Part shown: positions 20,846 through 29,418 of the stretch, piece after piece
Numbering within the stretch: the stretch's first letter is position 1
How the letters are laid out: every line of letters starts with the position of its first letter
NCBI RefSeq assembly: GCF_008642335.1
Contig: NZ_CP029191.1
Location: forward strand, 7,378,001-7,442,000
Length of the DNA: 64,000 bases
From: Streptomyces venezuelae
GTDB taxonomy: Bacteria; Actinomycetota; Actinomycetes; Streptomycetales; Streptomycetaceae
Reading direction: 5' to 3'
The notes under the pieces: model-generated
The model's database searches: none
What the model was told of the DNA's origin: nothing
What the model saw: the letters and a program-made list of their open reading frames with translations, nothing else
Made by a program: the position numbers and the translations under genes

Positions 20846-22216
20846 GTGACTTCTACGCCTGCTCAGAGTTCCGACCTGCTCGTCCCTCTCGATCTGGCCT
20901 TCTGGAACATTGAGACCGCCGAACACCCCATGCATCTGGGGGCACTCGGGATCTTCGAGGCCGACGGACCCGACGCGGCGGACCGCGCCGCGGGGCTCCT
21001 CGCGGCCCGCGCGGCGACCGTGCAGGGACTGCGCATGCGGATACGTTCCGTCTGGCTGCCCGTCGGCGGCGCGATGCGCGTACCGATGTCCGCCTTCGAC
21101 GCCCTGGAGCACATACGGATCGCGGCCCCCGTGCAGGACTTCCACGCCGCTGCGGGGGAGTTGATGGAACGTCCGGTGGCGCGCGACCGGCCGCCGTGGG
21201 AGGCGCACGTCCTGCCGGGCGCCGACGGCACGTGCTTCGCCGTCCTCTTCAAGTTCCACCACGCGCTCGCCGACGGCCTGCGCGCCCTCACGCTCGGCGC
21301 CGCCCTCCTCGACCCCGTCGACCTGCCCGTCTCCCGCCCGCGCCCGCCGGCACCCGCCGCCTCCCCGTGGTCGCTCCTCGACCCCCGCACCCTGCCGGAC
21401 CGCGTCCGCGGCACTGTCGCGGACGTGGGCCAGGCCCTCGGCATCGGCACCTCCGTGGCCCGCGCCGCGCTCGGCGTACGCTCCTGCGCCGCGCTCTCCT
21501 CGGCCGCCACCGGCACCCGCCGCACCGCCGGCGTCGTCCTCGACCTCGACGACGTGCACCAAGTGCGCAAGGCCGTCGGCGGCACCGTCAACGACGTCCT
21601 GATCGCCGTCGTCGCCGGGGCCCTGCGCCGCTGGCTCGACGAGCGCGGCGACTGCAGCGAGGGAGTCGAGCCGCGCGCCCTCATCCCGGTCTCCCGCCGC
21701 CGCCCCCGCACCGCCCAACCGCCGGGCAACCGCCTCTCCGGCTACCTCGTCCGCCTCCCCGTCGGTCGCGAGGACCCGCTCGACAGGCTGCGCGACGTGC
21801 GCGCCGCCATGGACCGCAACAAGGACGCGGGCCCCGAGCGGGGCGCCGGAGCCGTGGCGCTCCTCGCCGAACACGTGCCCTCGCTCGGGCACCGGATCGG
21901 CGGCCCCGTCGTCGCCCAGGCCGCCCGGCTGCTCTTCGACATCCTCGTCACCAGCGTTCCGCTGCCCGGCGTCGGACTGCGGCTCGGCGGCTGCCGCCTC
22001 ACCGCGGTCTATCCCTTCGCGCCCCTCGCCCGGGGCCAGTCCCTCGCCGTCGCCGTCTCCACCTACCGCGGGCGCGTGCACTACGGACTGGTCGCGGACG
22101 CCGCCGCCGTGCCCGACCTGGAGCTCCTCGCGCGGAGCCTGCGGGACGAGCTCGCGGGACTCGTGACGGTCTGCGCACGGAAAGCGGGTTTGGTTCCCGG
22201 GCCCACCGCTACGTAA
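20846..22216 (+). CDS. Wax ester synthase / diacylglycerol acyltransferase-like enzyme
   Basis: A 456-residue member of the WS/DGAT family, with the condensing motif HHALADG near residue 138 (HHxxxDG) and PLD-type N-terminal segment LLVPLDLAFWNIETAEHPMH. The second conserved motif region, NDVLIAVVAGALRRWL (~250), is present. Members join acyl-CoA to fatty alcohols or diacylglycerol, making neutral storage lipids. GTG at 20846 is used. Sixty-six bases separate it from the SDR gene, so the two may share a transcript. Confidence 0.85.
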   Translation: MTSTPAQSSDLLVPLDLAFWNIETAEHPMHLGALGIFEADGPDAADRAAGLLAARAATVQGLRMRIRSVWLPVGGAMRVPMSAFDALEHIRIAAPVQDFHAAAGELMERPVARDRPPWEAHVLPGADGTCFAVLFKFHHALADGLRALTLGAALLDPVDLPVSRPRPPAPAASPWSLLDPRTLPDRVRGTVADVGQALGIGTSVARAALGVRSCAALSSAATGTRRTAGVVLDLDDVHQVRKAVGGTVNDVLIAVVAGALRRWLDERGDCSEGVEPRALIPVSRRRPRTAQPPGNRLSGYLVRLPVGREDPLDRLRDVRAAMDRNKDAGPERGAGAVALLAEHVPSLGHRIGGPVVAQAARLLFDILVTSVPLPGVGLRLGGCRLTAVYPFAPLARGQSLAVAVSTYRGRVHYGLVADAAAVPDLELLARSLRDELAGLVTVCARKAGLVPGPTAT

Positions 22217-22282
22217 ACTTCCGCTTTTGGAGTTCCGCGGACGACCGGATGCGCCGTGGCACGGACAACGAGGACAACGGCG

Positions 22283-23779
22283 ATGACGGTGACAGACGAA
22301 AGCCAGGAGGGGCACGCCGAGCACGTGGCGTACGGCCCCGGCATCGACCCGGACCGTCTCGCCGTCTGCCTCAGCGTGCTCGACGAGCTGGACAAGCTCG
22401 ACGTCGACCACCCGGACGCGATCGCCGTGCGCCGCGCCACGGCCGGGATCTACCGGACGGTGAAGCAGCGCCGCCGCCAGGAGCGCCGCGCCGCCAAGAC
22501 CGCCCACGACAAGGCCGTCACCGAGGCCACCGCCACCGGCTCAGCGCAGCGCATCGACGACGAGACCGAGGGCCTGCTGCCCTCCTCGCAGACGGAGGAG
22601 GGCCGGATCGCGGGGATACTCCAGCGCCCGCGCTCCTGCTACACCTGCAAGACGCGGTACGTGGAAGTCGACTACTTCTACCACCAGCTCTGTCCGGACT
22701 GCGCCCGCCTGAACCGGACCAAGCGCGACGCCCGCGCCGACCTCACCGGCAAGCGCGCCCTGCTCACCGGCGGCCGCGCCAAGATCGGCATGTACATCGC
22801 GCTGCGGCTCCTGCGTGACGGTGCCCACACCACCATCACGACGCGTTTCCCCAAGGACGCCATCCGCCGCTTCAAGGCGATGGACGACTCGGCGGACTGG
22901 CTGCACCGCCTGGAGGTCGTCGGCATCGACCTGCGCGACCCGGCGCAGGCCGTGGCCCTCGCGGAGCGGGTCGGGGCGGCGGGCCCCCTCGACATCCTGA
23001 TCAACAACGCGACGCAGACGGTACGCCGCCTGCCCTCCGCCTACGCCGCGCTGGTCGACGGCGAGAGCGCGCCGCTGCCCGCCGGGGAGCTGCCCGCCCA
23101 CTCCGTCATCGGCGCCTTCAACTCCGGCGCGGTCGACGGCCTCGCCGCGCTGCCCGTCGGCACGAGCGGTCTGGACGCGCAGAAGGTCGCCGACCTCGCG
23201 CTCGTCGCGGGCAACGCCAGCGTCGCCCGGCACCTGGACGGCACCGCCATCGACGCGGGCGGCCTCGTCCCGGACGTCGTCGACAGCAACACGTGGGTGC
23301 AGACCATCGAGCAGATCTCCCCGGTGGAGCTCCTCGAGACCCAGCTGTGCAACTACACGTCGCCGTTCATCCTCATCAGCGCGCTGCGCCCGGCCATGGC
23401 CGACGCGGCGAAGAAGGCGTCGAGCGGCCGGGCCCACATCGTGAACGTCTCGGCGATGGAGGGCGTCTTCGGCCGCGGGTACAAGGGCGCGGGGCACCCC
23501 AACACCAACGCCGCGAAGGCCGCGATGAACATGGTGACGCGCACCAGCGCCCAGGAGATGTTCCAGACCGACGGCATCCTCATGACCTCCGTCGACACCG
23601 GCTGGATCACCGACGAGCGCCCGCACTACGACAAGCTGCGCCTCGCCGAGGAGGGCTTCCACGCCCCGCTCGACCTGATCGACGGCGCCGCCCGCGTCTA
23701 CGACCCGGTGGTGCGCGGCGAGGCGGGCGAGGACGTCTACGGCGTCTTCCTCAAGGACTACGAGCCGGGCAAGTGGTAG
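22283..23779 (+). CDS. Atypical SDR oxidoreductase with an N-terminal Cys4 segment
   Basis: 498 residues from ATG at 22283 (GAGGA nine bases upstream; an in-frame GTG lies at 22256). Residues ~1-110 are charged and helical; ~117-140 hold CYTC...CPDC, a likely zinc ribbon. A Rossmann fold follows with LLTGGRAKIGMYIALRLL, NNAT and a serine in VNVSAMEG. The usual YxxxK is TNAAK here: the lysine is kept but the tyrosine position is Thr. Classical SDR chemistry is therefore doubtful. Length is twice that of ordinary SDRs. Substrate unknown. Confidence 0.75.
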   Translation: MTVTDESQEGHAEHVAYGPGIDPDRLAVCLSVLDELDKLDVDHPDAIAVRRATAGIYRTVKQRRRQERRAAKTAHDKAVTEATATGSAQRIDDETEGLLPSSQTEEGRIAGILQRPRSCYTCKTRYVEVDYFYHQLCPDCARLNRTKRDARADLTGKRALLTGGRAKIGMYIALRLLRDGAHTTITTRFPKDAIRRFKAMDDSADWLHRLEVVGIDLRDPAQAVALAERVGAAGPLDILINNATQTVRRLPSAYAALVDGESAPLPAGELPAHSVIGAFNSGAVDGLAALPVGTSGLDAQKVADLALVAGNASVARHLDGTAIDAGGLVPDVVDSNTWVQTIEQISPVELLETQLCNYTSPFILISALRPAMADAAKKASSGRAHIVNVSAMEGVFGRGYKGAGHPNTNAAKAAMNMVTRTSAQEMFQTDGILMTSVDTGWITDERPHYDKLRLAEEGFHAPLDLIDGAARVYDPVVRGEAGEDVYGVFLKDYEPGKW

Positions 23780-23800
23780 CCGAGCAGGCCCGTGGGGCCG

Positions 23801-23820
23801 ACTGAGACCGTCGTCTCAGT
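23801..23820. repeat. Perfect 8-bp inverted repeat after the SDR gene
   Basis: ACTGAGAC-CGTC-GTCTCAGT, a perfect 8-bp stem with a 4-base loop, 22 bases after the SDR stop. It may be the first part of a bipartite terminator with the hairpin at 23848, or a protein-binding site. Confidence 0.6.
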
Positions 23821-23847
23821 ATTCGGATGGTTCTCGGAGATTTTTGG

Positions 23848-23900
23848 GCAGCCGGTCCGGGTGCCGCGCGTGGCGCGGTCCGGACCGGCTGCCGCCTTTT
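23848..23900 (+). terminator. Rho-independent-type terminator
   Basis: A perfect 12-bp stem (GCAGCCGGTCCG at 23848-23859 with its complement at 23881-23892) is followed by CGCCTTTTTCG. The stem plus T-run is the clearest intrinsic terminator in the window and closes the acyltransferase-SDR unit. Confidence 0.85.
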
Positions 23901-24307
23901 TCGCCAGTCGTGACCGGGTGGGCGCCCACGGTGACCGGTAGGCCCGTGCGGGCCCAACACCCGGCGCCGTCACGGTTGGTGGCGGAGTTGCTCCGGTGCG
24001 TGCCGACGCTCGGGTGGCGGCTTCGGCCGTGCGTCCCGCCGGGGTCTGCGGGAGCCTTGATGATCCGGCCCTCGCGCGGTCGCTTCGGGGGCGTTGTCCG
24101 GATTCCACCCCGACTCAGGTCCCCATCGAGCGAGGCGGCGCTCATTTGGTTAATGTAGGGCGAACGGGCGGCCACGAGAGATCCACAAGCATCCCTCGGC
24201 CGCTCGGGGGACAGGCCGGCGACCACGGCCGCGGTCCCGCCAGAGAACGGCGCCACCGCGACCGAACTGCCCTTGTCCTTCCGTTACGCGACACAAAGGA
24301 GTGCGCG
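23901..24307. other. Intergenic region before a small peptide gene
   Basis: About 400 bases with no supported gene. The segment near 24148-24160 (TTTGGTTAATGTAGGG) is AT-richer and could hold a -10 element for the small gene at 24308. Otherwise nothing recognisable. Confidence 0.35.
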
Positions 24308-24481
24308 GTGACACCAGATCTGACGAAGCACGAGAAGCGACCGGCGGAACGCGGCGGCGAGCGGGCCGGACGGCCCCAGAAGCTCCGCAACCTGGAGGCG
24401 TGGGCCAAGGCGGCCCCCATCCGTCTGGCCGGCTACGAGGACGACCTCGCCGAGCCGCACATCCTCCCCGGTATCGACTGA
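24308..24481 (+). CDS. Small protein of unknown function (57 residues)
   Basis: GTG at 24308 follows AAAGGAG at the right distance, which supports a real start. The product has a very basic, hydrophilic first half (KHEKRPAERGGERAGRPQK) and a C-terminus AAPIRLAGYEDDLAEPHILPG ending in Ile-Asp. There is no signal peptide, no double glycine and no Cys. The leader-and-tail look could suit a modified-peptide precursor, but no modifying enzyme is nearby, so I do not assign one. Confidence 0.55.
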   Translation: MTPDLTKHEKRPAERGGERAGRPQKLRNLEAWAKAAPIRLAGYEDDLAEPHILPGID

Positions 24482-24880
24482 GCCGACACCGGCCCGGTAC
24501 CGCACCGGCCCGCTTCGCCACGTGCCCCCTGTCCTGGACGACCGGGGGCACCGGTGTGTCCGGGCATGTGACGCCTCCGCAGGCGTGACCTCCGAAGCGT
24601 GACCTCGGAAGGTGTGCGGCAACTCGCGTTGACACGCGGGGGAGCGGTTGACTGTAATGGTGCCCGTGCCGCGTGGCGCCGACCAAAGAGCAGTGGGCAG
24701 GTCGGCGGGCCGGGCGAGCACCTTCACTCAAGGACGACGCCGATGAGTACGTCATAAGCACGTCGTGAGTTCTCACCCTCAGGCCATCGCCTGACCCGCG
24801 CGCTTCGACGCGCCCCCGGTCACGCCGTACGCGTGGCCGCGACGTTCCTCCACCACCACGCACGGAGATGCGACACCGTC
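24482..24880. other. Intergenic region, nothing recognised
   Basis: About 400 bases between the small protein gene and the reductase-hemerythrin fusion. Short C-rich palindromes are present but no gene, terminator or operator stood out. Confidence 0.4.
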
Positions 24881-25786
24881 ATGCCCACACCCTTCAACCA
24901 GTCCGTCATCGACGAGTTCCGAGCGAACGGCGGCAAGGTCGGCGGCCCCTTCGAGGGCGGCGACCTCCTCCTGCTCACCACCACCGGCGCCCGTTCCGGC
25001 AAGCAGCACACGACCCCGCTCGGCTACGTCCGCGACGGCGGCCTGCTCCTGGTCACCGGGTCGAACCTCGGCGGCCCGCGCCACCCCGACTGGTACCACA
25101 ACGTCCTCGCGCACCCCACGGTGAGCGTGGAGCTCGGCACCGAGACGTTCGAGGCCGTCGCCGTCCCCGCCGAAGGGGAGCGGCGCGACCGGCTCTTCGA
25201 GCGGATCGTGGCCGCCGACCCGGGCTACGGCGAGTACCAGACGCGGACGGACCGGGTCCTGCCCGTGGTCGTTCTGGAACGGCCCGCGCACGAGGCGGAC
25301 ATCCCGCAGGACGCCGGCAACTTCGCCGACAAGATGCTGCAGGTGCACCTCTGGCTGCGCGGCCAGCTGCGCCACGTACGCGACGAGACCGACGCCTACT
25401 TCGACGCGCTCGCCGCGCACCGGGGACCGGACGCCCCGCCGCCACCGGGCCTCGGGCTGCAGATCCGGCAGCACTGCCTGGCGTTCTGCGATGCCCTGGA
25501 GTTCCACCACAGCGGTGAGGACGCGCACCTCTTCCCGACCATGGCCGGGTACCACCCCGAACTGCGCGACACCTTCGACCGGCTCGCCGACGAGCACCGG
25601 GAGATCGCCCGCATCCAGGGCGAGCTGGCCGCGCTCCTCGCGGACGTCGGCGGCGCCGACCCCGTACGGTTCCGTGCCGAACTCGCCCGTATGTCGGAGG
25701 AGCTGACCGCCCACCTCGACCACGAGGAGGAGTCGCTGCTGCCGATCCTCGCCGGGCTTCCGTGGCCTCCAGGACCGCCCGCCTGA
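24881..25786 (+). CDS. Deazaflavin (F420)-dependent nitroreductase-type domain fused to hemerythrin
   Basis: A 301-residue two-domain protein from ATG at 24881. Residues ~1-135 match the Ddn/FGD-like split beta-barrel nitroreductase family: LLLTTTGARSGKQHTTPLGY, then HPDWYHNVLAHP. Residues ~150-295 are a four-helix hemerythrin (HHE) domain with His/Glu ligands in QVHLWLRGQLRH, EFHHSGEDAHLFP, ADEHREI and HLDHEEESLLP. The first domain probably uses F420H2; the second binds a di-iron site that can sense or carry O2 or nitric oxide. A redox or nitrosative-stress role is inferred. Monocistronic. Confidence 0.85.
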   Translation: MPTPFNQSVIDEFRANGGKVGGPFEGGDLLLLTTTGARSGKQHTTPLGYVRDGGLLLVTGSNLGGPRHPDWYHNVLAHPTVSVELGTETFEAVAVPAEGERRDRLFERIVAADPGYGEYQTRTDRVLPVVVLERPAHEADIPQDAGNFADKMLQVHLWLRGQLRHVRDETDAYFDALAAHRGPDAPPPPGLGLQIRQHCLAFCDALEFHHSGEDAHLFPTMAGYHPELRDTFDRLADEHREIARIQGELAALLADVGGADPVRFRAELARMSEELTAHLDHEEESLLPILAGLPWPPGPPA

Positions 25787-25793
25787 CACCGGC

Positions 25794-26843
25794 TCACGCC
25801 CGCGCCCGCCCCGTGCTCTCGCGTTCGATGAGGCGCGGGAGCGGGACCTGGACCGTCGCCGCGGGACCGTCGTCCAGGAGGGCGAGGAGTTCGCGGGCGG
25901 CGGTCCTGCCGAAGGACACCGTGTCCCGGGAGAGGGCCGTCAGCCACGGGTGCACCATGCGGCACAGCGCCGAGTCCTCCCAGGCGACGACCGACACGTC
26001 GTCAGGGACCGCGAAGCCGAGGGAGGTCGCGGCGGCGACCCCGGCGACGGCCATCACGTCGTTGTCGTAGACCAGCGCCGTCGGGGGCTCCGCCGCCTCC
26101 AGGACCCGCCGGGTGGCGGCGGCTCCCTCGGCGTCGGAGTAGTCCGTCGTCACCGAACGGACCCCCGACAGGCCGCGGCCGTCCGCCTCGACGCGCAGGG
26201 TGCGGATGCGGCGCTCGGTGTGCGCGAGCCCTTCCAGGCCCGCGATGTGCACGATGCGGCGGTGCCCGAGCGCGTGCAGGTGGCCCACGACCGAGGCCAT
26301 CGCGCCCGCGTCGTCCGCCCACACCGTGGACAGGCCGGGATGCCCCGCGTCCGGATCGGGCACGCCGCCCGTCACCACCGCGGGCAGCCCCAGCTCGTCG
26401 AGGAGCGCTGGCCGCGGGTCGTCCGTGCGCGGGTCCACCACGAGGACGCCGTCCACCCGGTGCTCCGCCCACCAGCGCCGGTACACCGCGCACTCGGCGT
26501 CCACGTCCTCCACGACCTGGAACAACAGCCCCAAGTGCCGCTCCGCGAGCACCTCCTGGACCCCGGAGATCAGCTGCAGGAAGAACGAGTCGACGCCCAG
26601 CGTCGCCGCCGGGCGCGCCACCACCAGGCCCACGGTCGCCGAGCCCTCGCCGGACAGGGCGCGCGCCGCCGTGCTGGGCCGCCAGCCCAGCTGCTCGGCG
26701 ACCCTGCGCACCCGGTCGCGGGTGATGTCGGAGACGCCGGGCCGGCCGTTGAGCGCGAAGGAGACGGCGCTCTCGGAGACCCCGGCGCGGCGCGCGATGT
26801 CCTTCATGGTCGGCCGGCGCGCCGGTGACCGCTTGCCTTGCAC
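25794..26843 (-). CDS. LacI family transcriptional regulator of the mannoside locus
   Basis: A 349-residue regulator with helix-turn-helix TMKDIARRAGVSESAVSFALN at ~12-32 and a sugar-sensor domain to the end. GTG at 26843. It is divergent from the binding-protein operon beginning at 27122, and three GCGC-centred palindromic boxes lie just upstream (26871-26910), so self-control and control of the operon are likely. Probable inducer: an imported mannoside. Confidence 0.88.
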   Translation of the reverse strand: MQGKRSPARRPTMKDIARRAGVSESAVSFALNGRPGVSDITRDRVRRVAEQLGWRPSTAARALSGEGSATVGLVVARPAATLGVDSFFLQLISGVQEVLAERHLGLLFQVVEDVDAECAVYRRWWAEHRVDGVLVVDPRTDDPRPALLDELGLPAVVTGGVPDPDAGHPGLSTVWADDAGAMASVVGHLHALGHRRIVHIAGLEGLAHTERRIRTLRVEADGRGLSGVRSVTTDYSDAEGAAATRRVLEAAEPPTALVYDNDVMAVAGVAAATSLGFAVPDDVSVVAWEDSALCRMVHPWLTALSRDTVSFGRTAARELLALLDDGPAATVQVPLPRLIERESTGRARA

Positions 26844-26870
26844 CCGTTGCCCCTTTCCTGGCTCCCGGAT

Positions 26871-26910
26871 ACTAATGCGCTTGAGCGCTCAGACTCTAAA
26901 GCGCATTAGT
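26871..26910. promoter_or_regulatory. Triple GCGC-centred LacI-type operator
   Basis: A perfect 12-bp inverted repeat, ACTAATGCGCTT (26871-26882) and AAGCGCATTAGT (26899-26910), encloses the perfect decamer TGAGCGCTCA (26882-26891). The three GCGC centres (26877, 26885, 26901) resemble LacI-family half-site cores. It lies 28 bases upstream of the LacI start and in the divergent promoter. Confidence 0.75.
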
Positions 26911-27121
26911 CATCTGCCGCAAGACTTCCAACACACCCGTCTGACCTGGCGAGTTGTGCGAACGATCGGCCGATCTTCGATTTCTGTTCCCCTGATTTCC
27001 CCGAATCCATTGACTTTGCGCCACCGTTCCGTGCAGGGTCTGCCTCGGCGTGGATTGCCCGGCTCGGACGGTCGCAGTCACCGCCGTCTCACGCTGGGCC
27101 GAGCAAAGGAGCCGTTTCACC

Positions 27122-28420
27122 GTGCGTATCTCCCGCAACCCCCGCAGAGCCGTCGCCGCAGGCGCCGTCCTCGCCGTCCTGCTGCCGTTGAGCGCCTGTG
27201 GTGACGGGGACGACGGAGGAGGTTCGACCGACGCGTCGGGGAAGGTCGAGGGTGAGATCACCTTCCAGACCTGGAACCTGAAGGCGAACTTCAAGTCGTA
27301 CTTCGAGGGCGTCGTGGACGGCTTCGAGAAGAAGTACCCGGGCACGAAGGTCCGGTGGATCGACCAGCCCGGCGAGGGCTACGCCGACAAGATCAGCGCC
27401 GACGCGGCCGCGGGCACCCTGCCCGACGTCGTCAACGTCTCGCCCGACCTCGTCGCCCCGCTCGCCAAGGCCGGCCTCGCCCTCGACCTCGACAAGTCGG
27501 CGTCGAAGTACGAGAAGGAGTACCTCCCCGGCGCCTGGAAGAGCCACCAGATACCGGGCATGGACGGCACGTACGCCTTCCCCTGGTACCTCAACACCGG
27601 GCCGCTCTTCTACAACAAGCGCCTGTTCAAGGACGCGGGCCTCGACGAGAACAAGCCCCCGACGACGTACGACGAGCTCTTCGACGACGCCCTGGAGCTG
27701 GCCGACAAGAGCGACGGCAAGGTCGCCACGCTCGCCAACGTCCCCACGATCGAGGACTTCGGGCGCTACGGCGTCCCGCTCATGAACAAGGAAGGCACCG
27801 GCTTCACCTTCAACGACGCCAAGGGCGTCGAACTCCTCGCCAAGTACAAGAAGCTGTACGACGCGAAGGCCCTCGACGGGCAGGCGCTGACCGCGACCCC
27901 CGAGTCCACCGGCAAGAAGTTCCTCACCGAGGCCGTCGCCATGAACCCCGGCAGCGCCCTCGACCTGGAGAAGTTCAAGAAGGACGCGCCGCGGCTCTAC
28001 AAGAACATCGGCATCACGCCGCAGATCAGCAGCACCGGCAAGGACAACATGTACGTCATGGGCGTCATGGTGAACACCAAGACGAAGCAGACGCCCGCCG
28101 CCGTCGCCTTCGCGCACTACGTCACGGACGCCCAGCGCCAGATGGAGTTCGCCAAGAAGGTCGCGATCTTCCCGAGCACCGAGGGCTCCCTCGACGACCC
28201 GTACTTCACCGAGCAGGACGGCAAGGACGAGACGCGGGTACGCGTCGCGGCCGCCAAGTCCATCAAGACCGCGGTGAACTACACCCCCGTGCTCTTCAGC
28301 GAGCAGATGAAGGTCGAGCTGCGCAACTCCGTCGCCAAGGCGCTGCAGGGCAAGCAGAGCCCCAAGGAAGCACTTGACAACGCTGTCAAGAACTGCGACC
28401 GGCTGCTCCAGCAGAGCTGA
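27122..28420 (+). CDS. Carbohydrate ABC transporter substrate-binding lipoprotein
   Basis: A 432-residue family 1 solute-binding protein. GTG at 27122 has AAAGGAG upstream; the signal peptide ends in lipobox LPLSAC followed by an acidic/glycine linker. Mature features: EITFQTWNL at the N-terminus, YPGTKVRWIDQPG, PDVVNVSPDL, and the YAFPWYLNTGPLFYNK segment typical of oligosaccharide binders. It feeds the two permeases downstream. No ATPase is encoded here; such systems in Streptomyces commonly share the ATPase MsiK. Confidence 0.88.
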   Translation: MRISRNPRRAVAAGAVLAVLLPLSACGDGDDGGGSTDASGKVEGEITFQTWNLKANFKSYFEGVVDGFEKKYPGTKVRWIDQPGEGYADKISADAAAGTLPDVVNVSPDLVAPLAKAGLALDLDKSASKYEKEYLPGAWKSHQIPGMDGTYAFPWYLNTGPLFYNKRLFKDAGLDENKPPTTYDELFDDALELADKSDGKVATLANVPTIEDFGRYGVPLMNKEGTGFTFNDAKGVELLAKYKKLYDAKALDGQALTATPESTGKKFLTEAVAMNPGSALDLEKFKKDAPRLYKNIGITPQISSTGKDNMYVMGVMVNTKTKQTPAAVAFAHYVTDAQRQMEFAKKVAIFPSTEGSLDDPYFTEQDGKDETRVRVAAAKSIKTAVNYTPVLFSEQMKVELRNSVAKALQGKQSPKEALDNAVKNCDRLLQQS

Positions 28421-28440
28421 GACCAGGAACCGGTACCGCC

Positions 28441-29418
28441 ATGAAGAGCACCACCGCCTCCCAGGCCGCCCCCACCGACCTCGCGACCACCGGCACCGCA
28501 CGCGTGCGCAAGGAGCCGCGCCCCGACGGGCGCGGCCCCCGCCGCGGCATCCGGCGCCAACTGCCCACCAGCCCCTGGCTGTTCGCGGCACCCGGCCTCG
28601 CGATCGTCGGCATCTTCATCCTCTATCCGTTCCTCAGCACCCTGAACAACGCGTTCACCGACAAGCGGACCCTCATCGAGGGCGACTACGTCGGCTTCGC
28701 CAACTTCCAGGAGCTGTGGCACGACGAGATGTTCTGGATCGGCCTGCGCAACAGCACGCTGTACGTCCTCGGGGTCGTGCCCGCGCTCGTCATCCTGCCG
28801 CTGCTGCTCGCGATGCTCGTCCAGAAGCACATCCCCGGCATCACGTTCTTCCGCTCCGCCTTCTACACCCCGGTGGTCGCCTCCATCGTCGTGGTCGGCC
28901 TGATCTGGGTGTGGATGCTCGACGAACGGGGTCTGGTCAACGCCCTGTTGGAGGCGGTGGGCGTCGGCAAGGCCGGCTTCCTCAGCGACCAGTGGCTCCT
29001 CCTCCTGAGCGCCATGACGGTCACGGTCTGGAAGGGCCTCGGCTACTACATGATCATCTACCTCGCGGCGCTCGCCAACGTGCCCCGCGAGCTCCACGAG
29101 GCCGCGGCCGTCGACGGAGCGGGCGCCGTACGCCGCTTCTTCAGCGTCACCGTGCCCGCCGTGCGCTCCACCATGGTGCTCGTCGCCGCCCTCTCCTCGG
29201 TCGCCGCCTTCAAGGTGTTCTCCGAGGTCTACCTGATGGCGGGGCCCACCGGCGGTCCGGCGGGCGAGGACACCACGCTCGTCATGCTCGTCCAGCGCGT
29301 CGGCACCGGCCTGACCGGGCGCGTCGGCTACGCCTCGGCCATCTCCGTCGTCGTCTTCGTCGTCACCGTCGCGCTCATGCTGCTCGTCCTGCGGGCGGAC
29401 CGGAAGGAGGACGCGTGA
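28441..29418 (+). CDS. Carbohydrate ABC transporter permease, MalF type
   Basis: A 325-residue permease with six helices starting near residue 45 (WLFAAPGLAIVGIFILYPFL) and the cytoplasmic EAA loop ELHEAAAVDGAGAVRRFFSVTVP near residue 220, which docks to the ATPase. Follows the binding protein by 20 bases. Confidence 0.9.
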   Translation: MKSTTASQAAPTDLATTGTARVRKEPRPDGRGPRRGIRRQLPTSPWLFAAPGLAIVGIFILYPFLSTLNNAFTDKRTLIEGDYVGFANFQELWHDEMFWIGLRNSTLYVLGVVPALVILPLLLAMLVQKHIPGITFFRSAFYTPVVASIVVVGLIWVWMLDERGLVNALLEAVGVGKAGFLSDQWLLLLSAMTVTVWKGLGYYMIIYLAALANVPRELHEAAAVDGAGAVRRFFSVTVPAVRSTMVLVAALSSVAAFKVFSEVYLMAGPTGGPAGEDTTLVMLVQRVGTGLTGRVGYASAISVVVFVVTVALMLLVLRADRKEDA

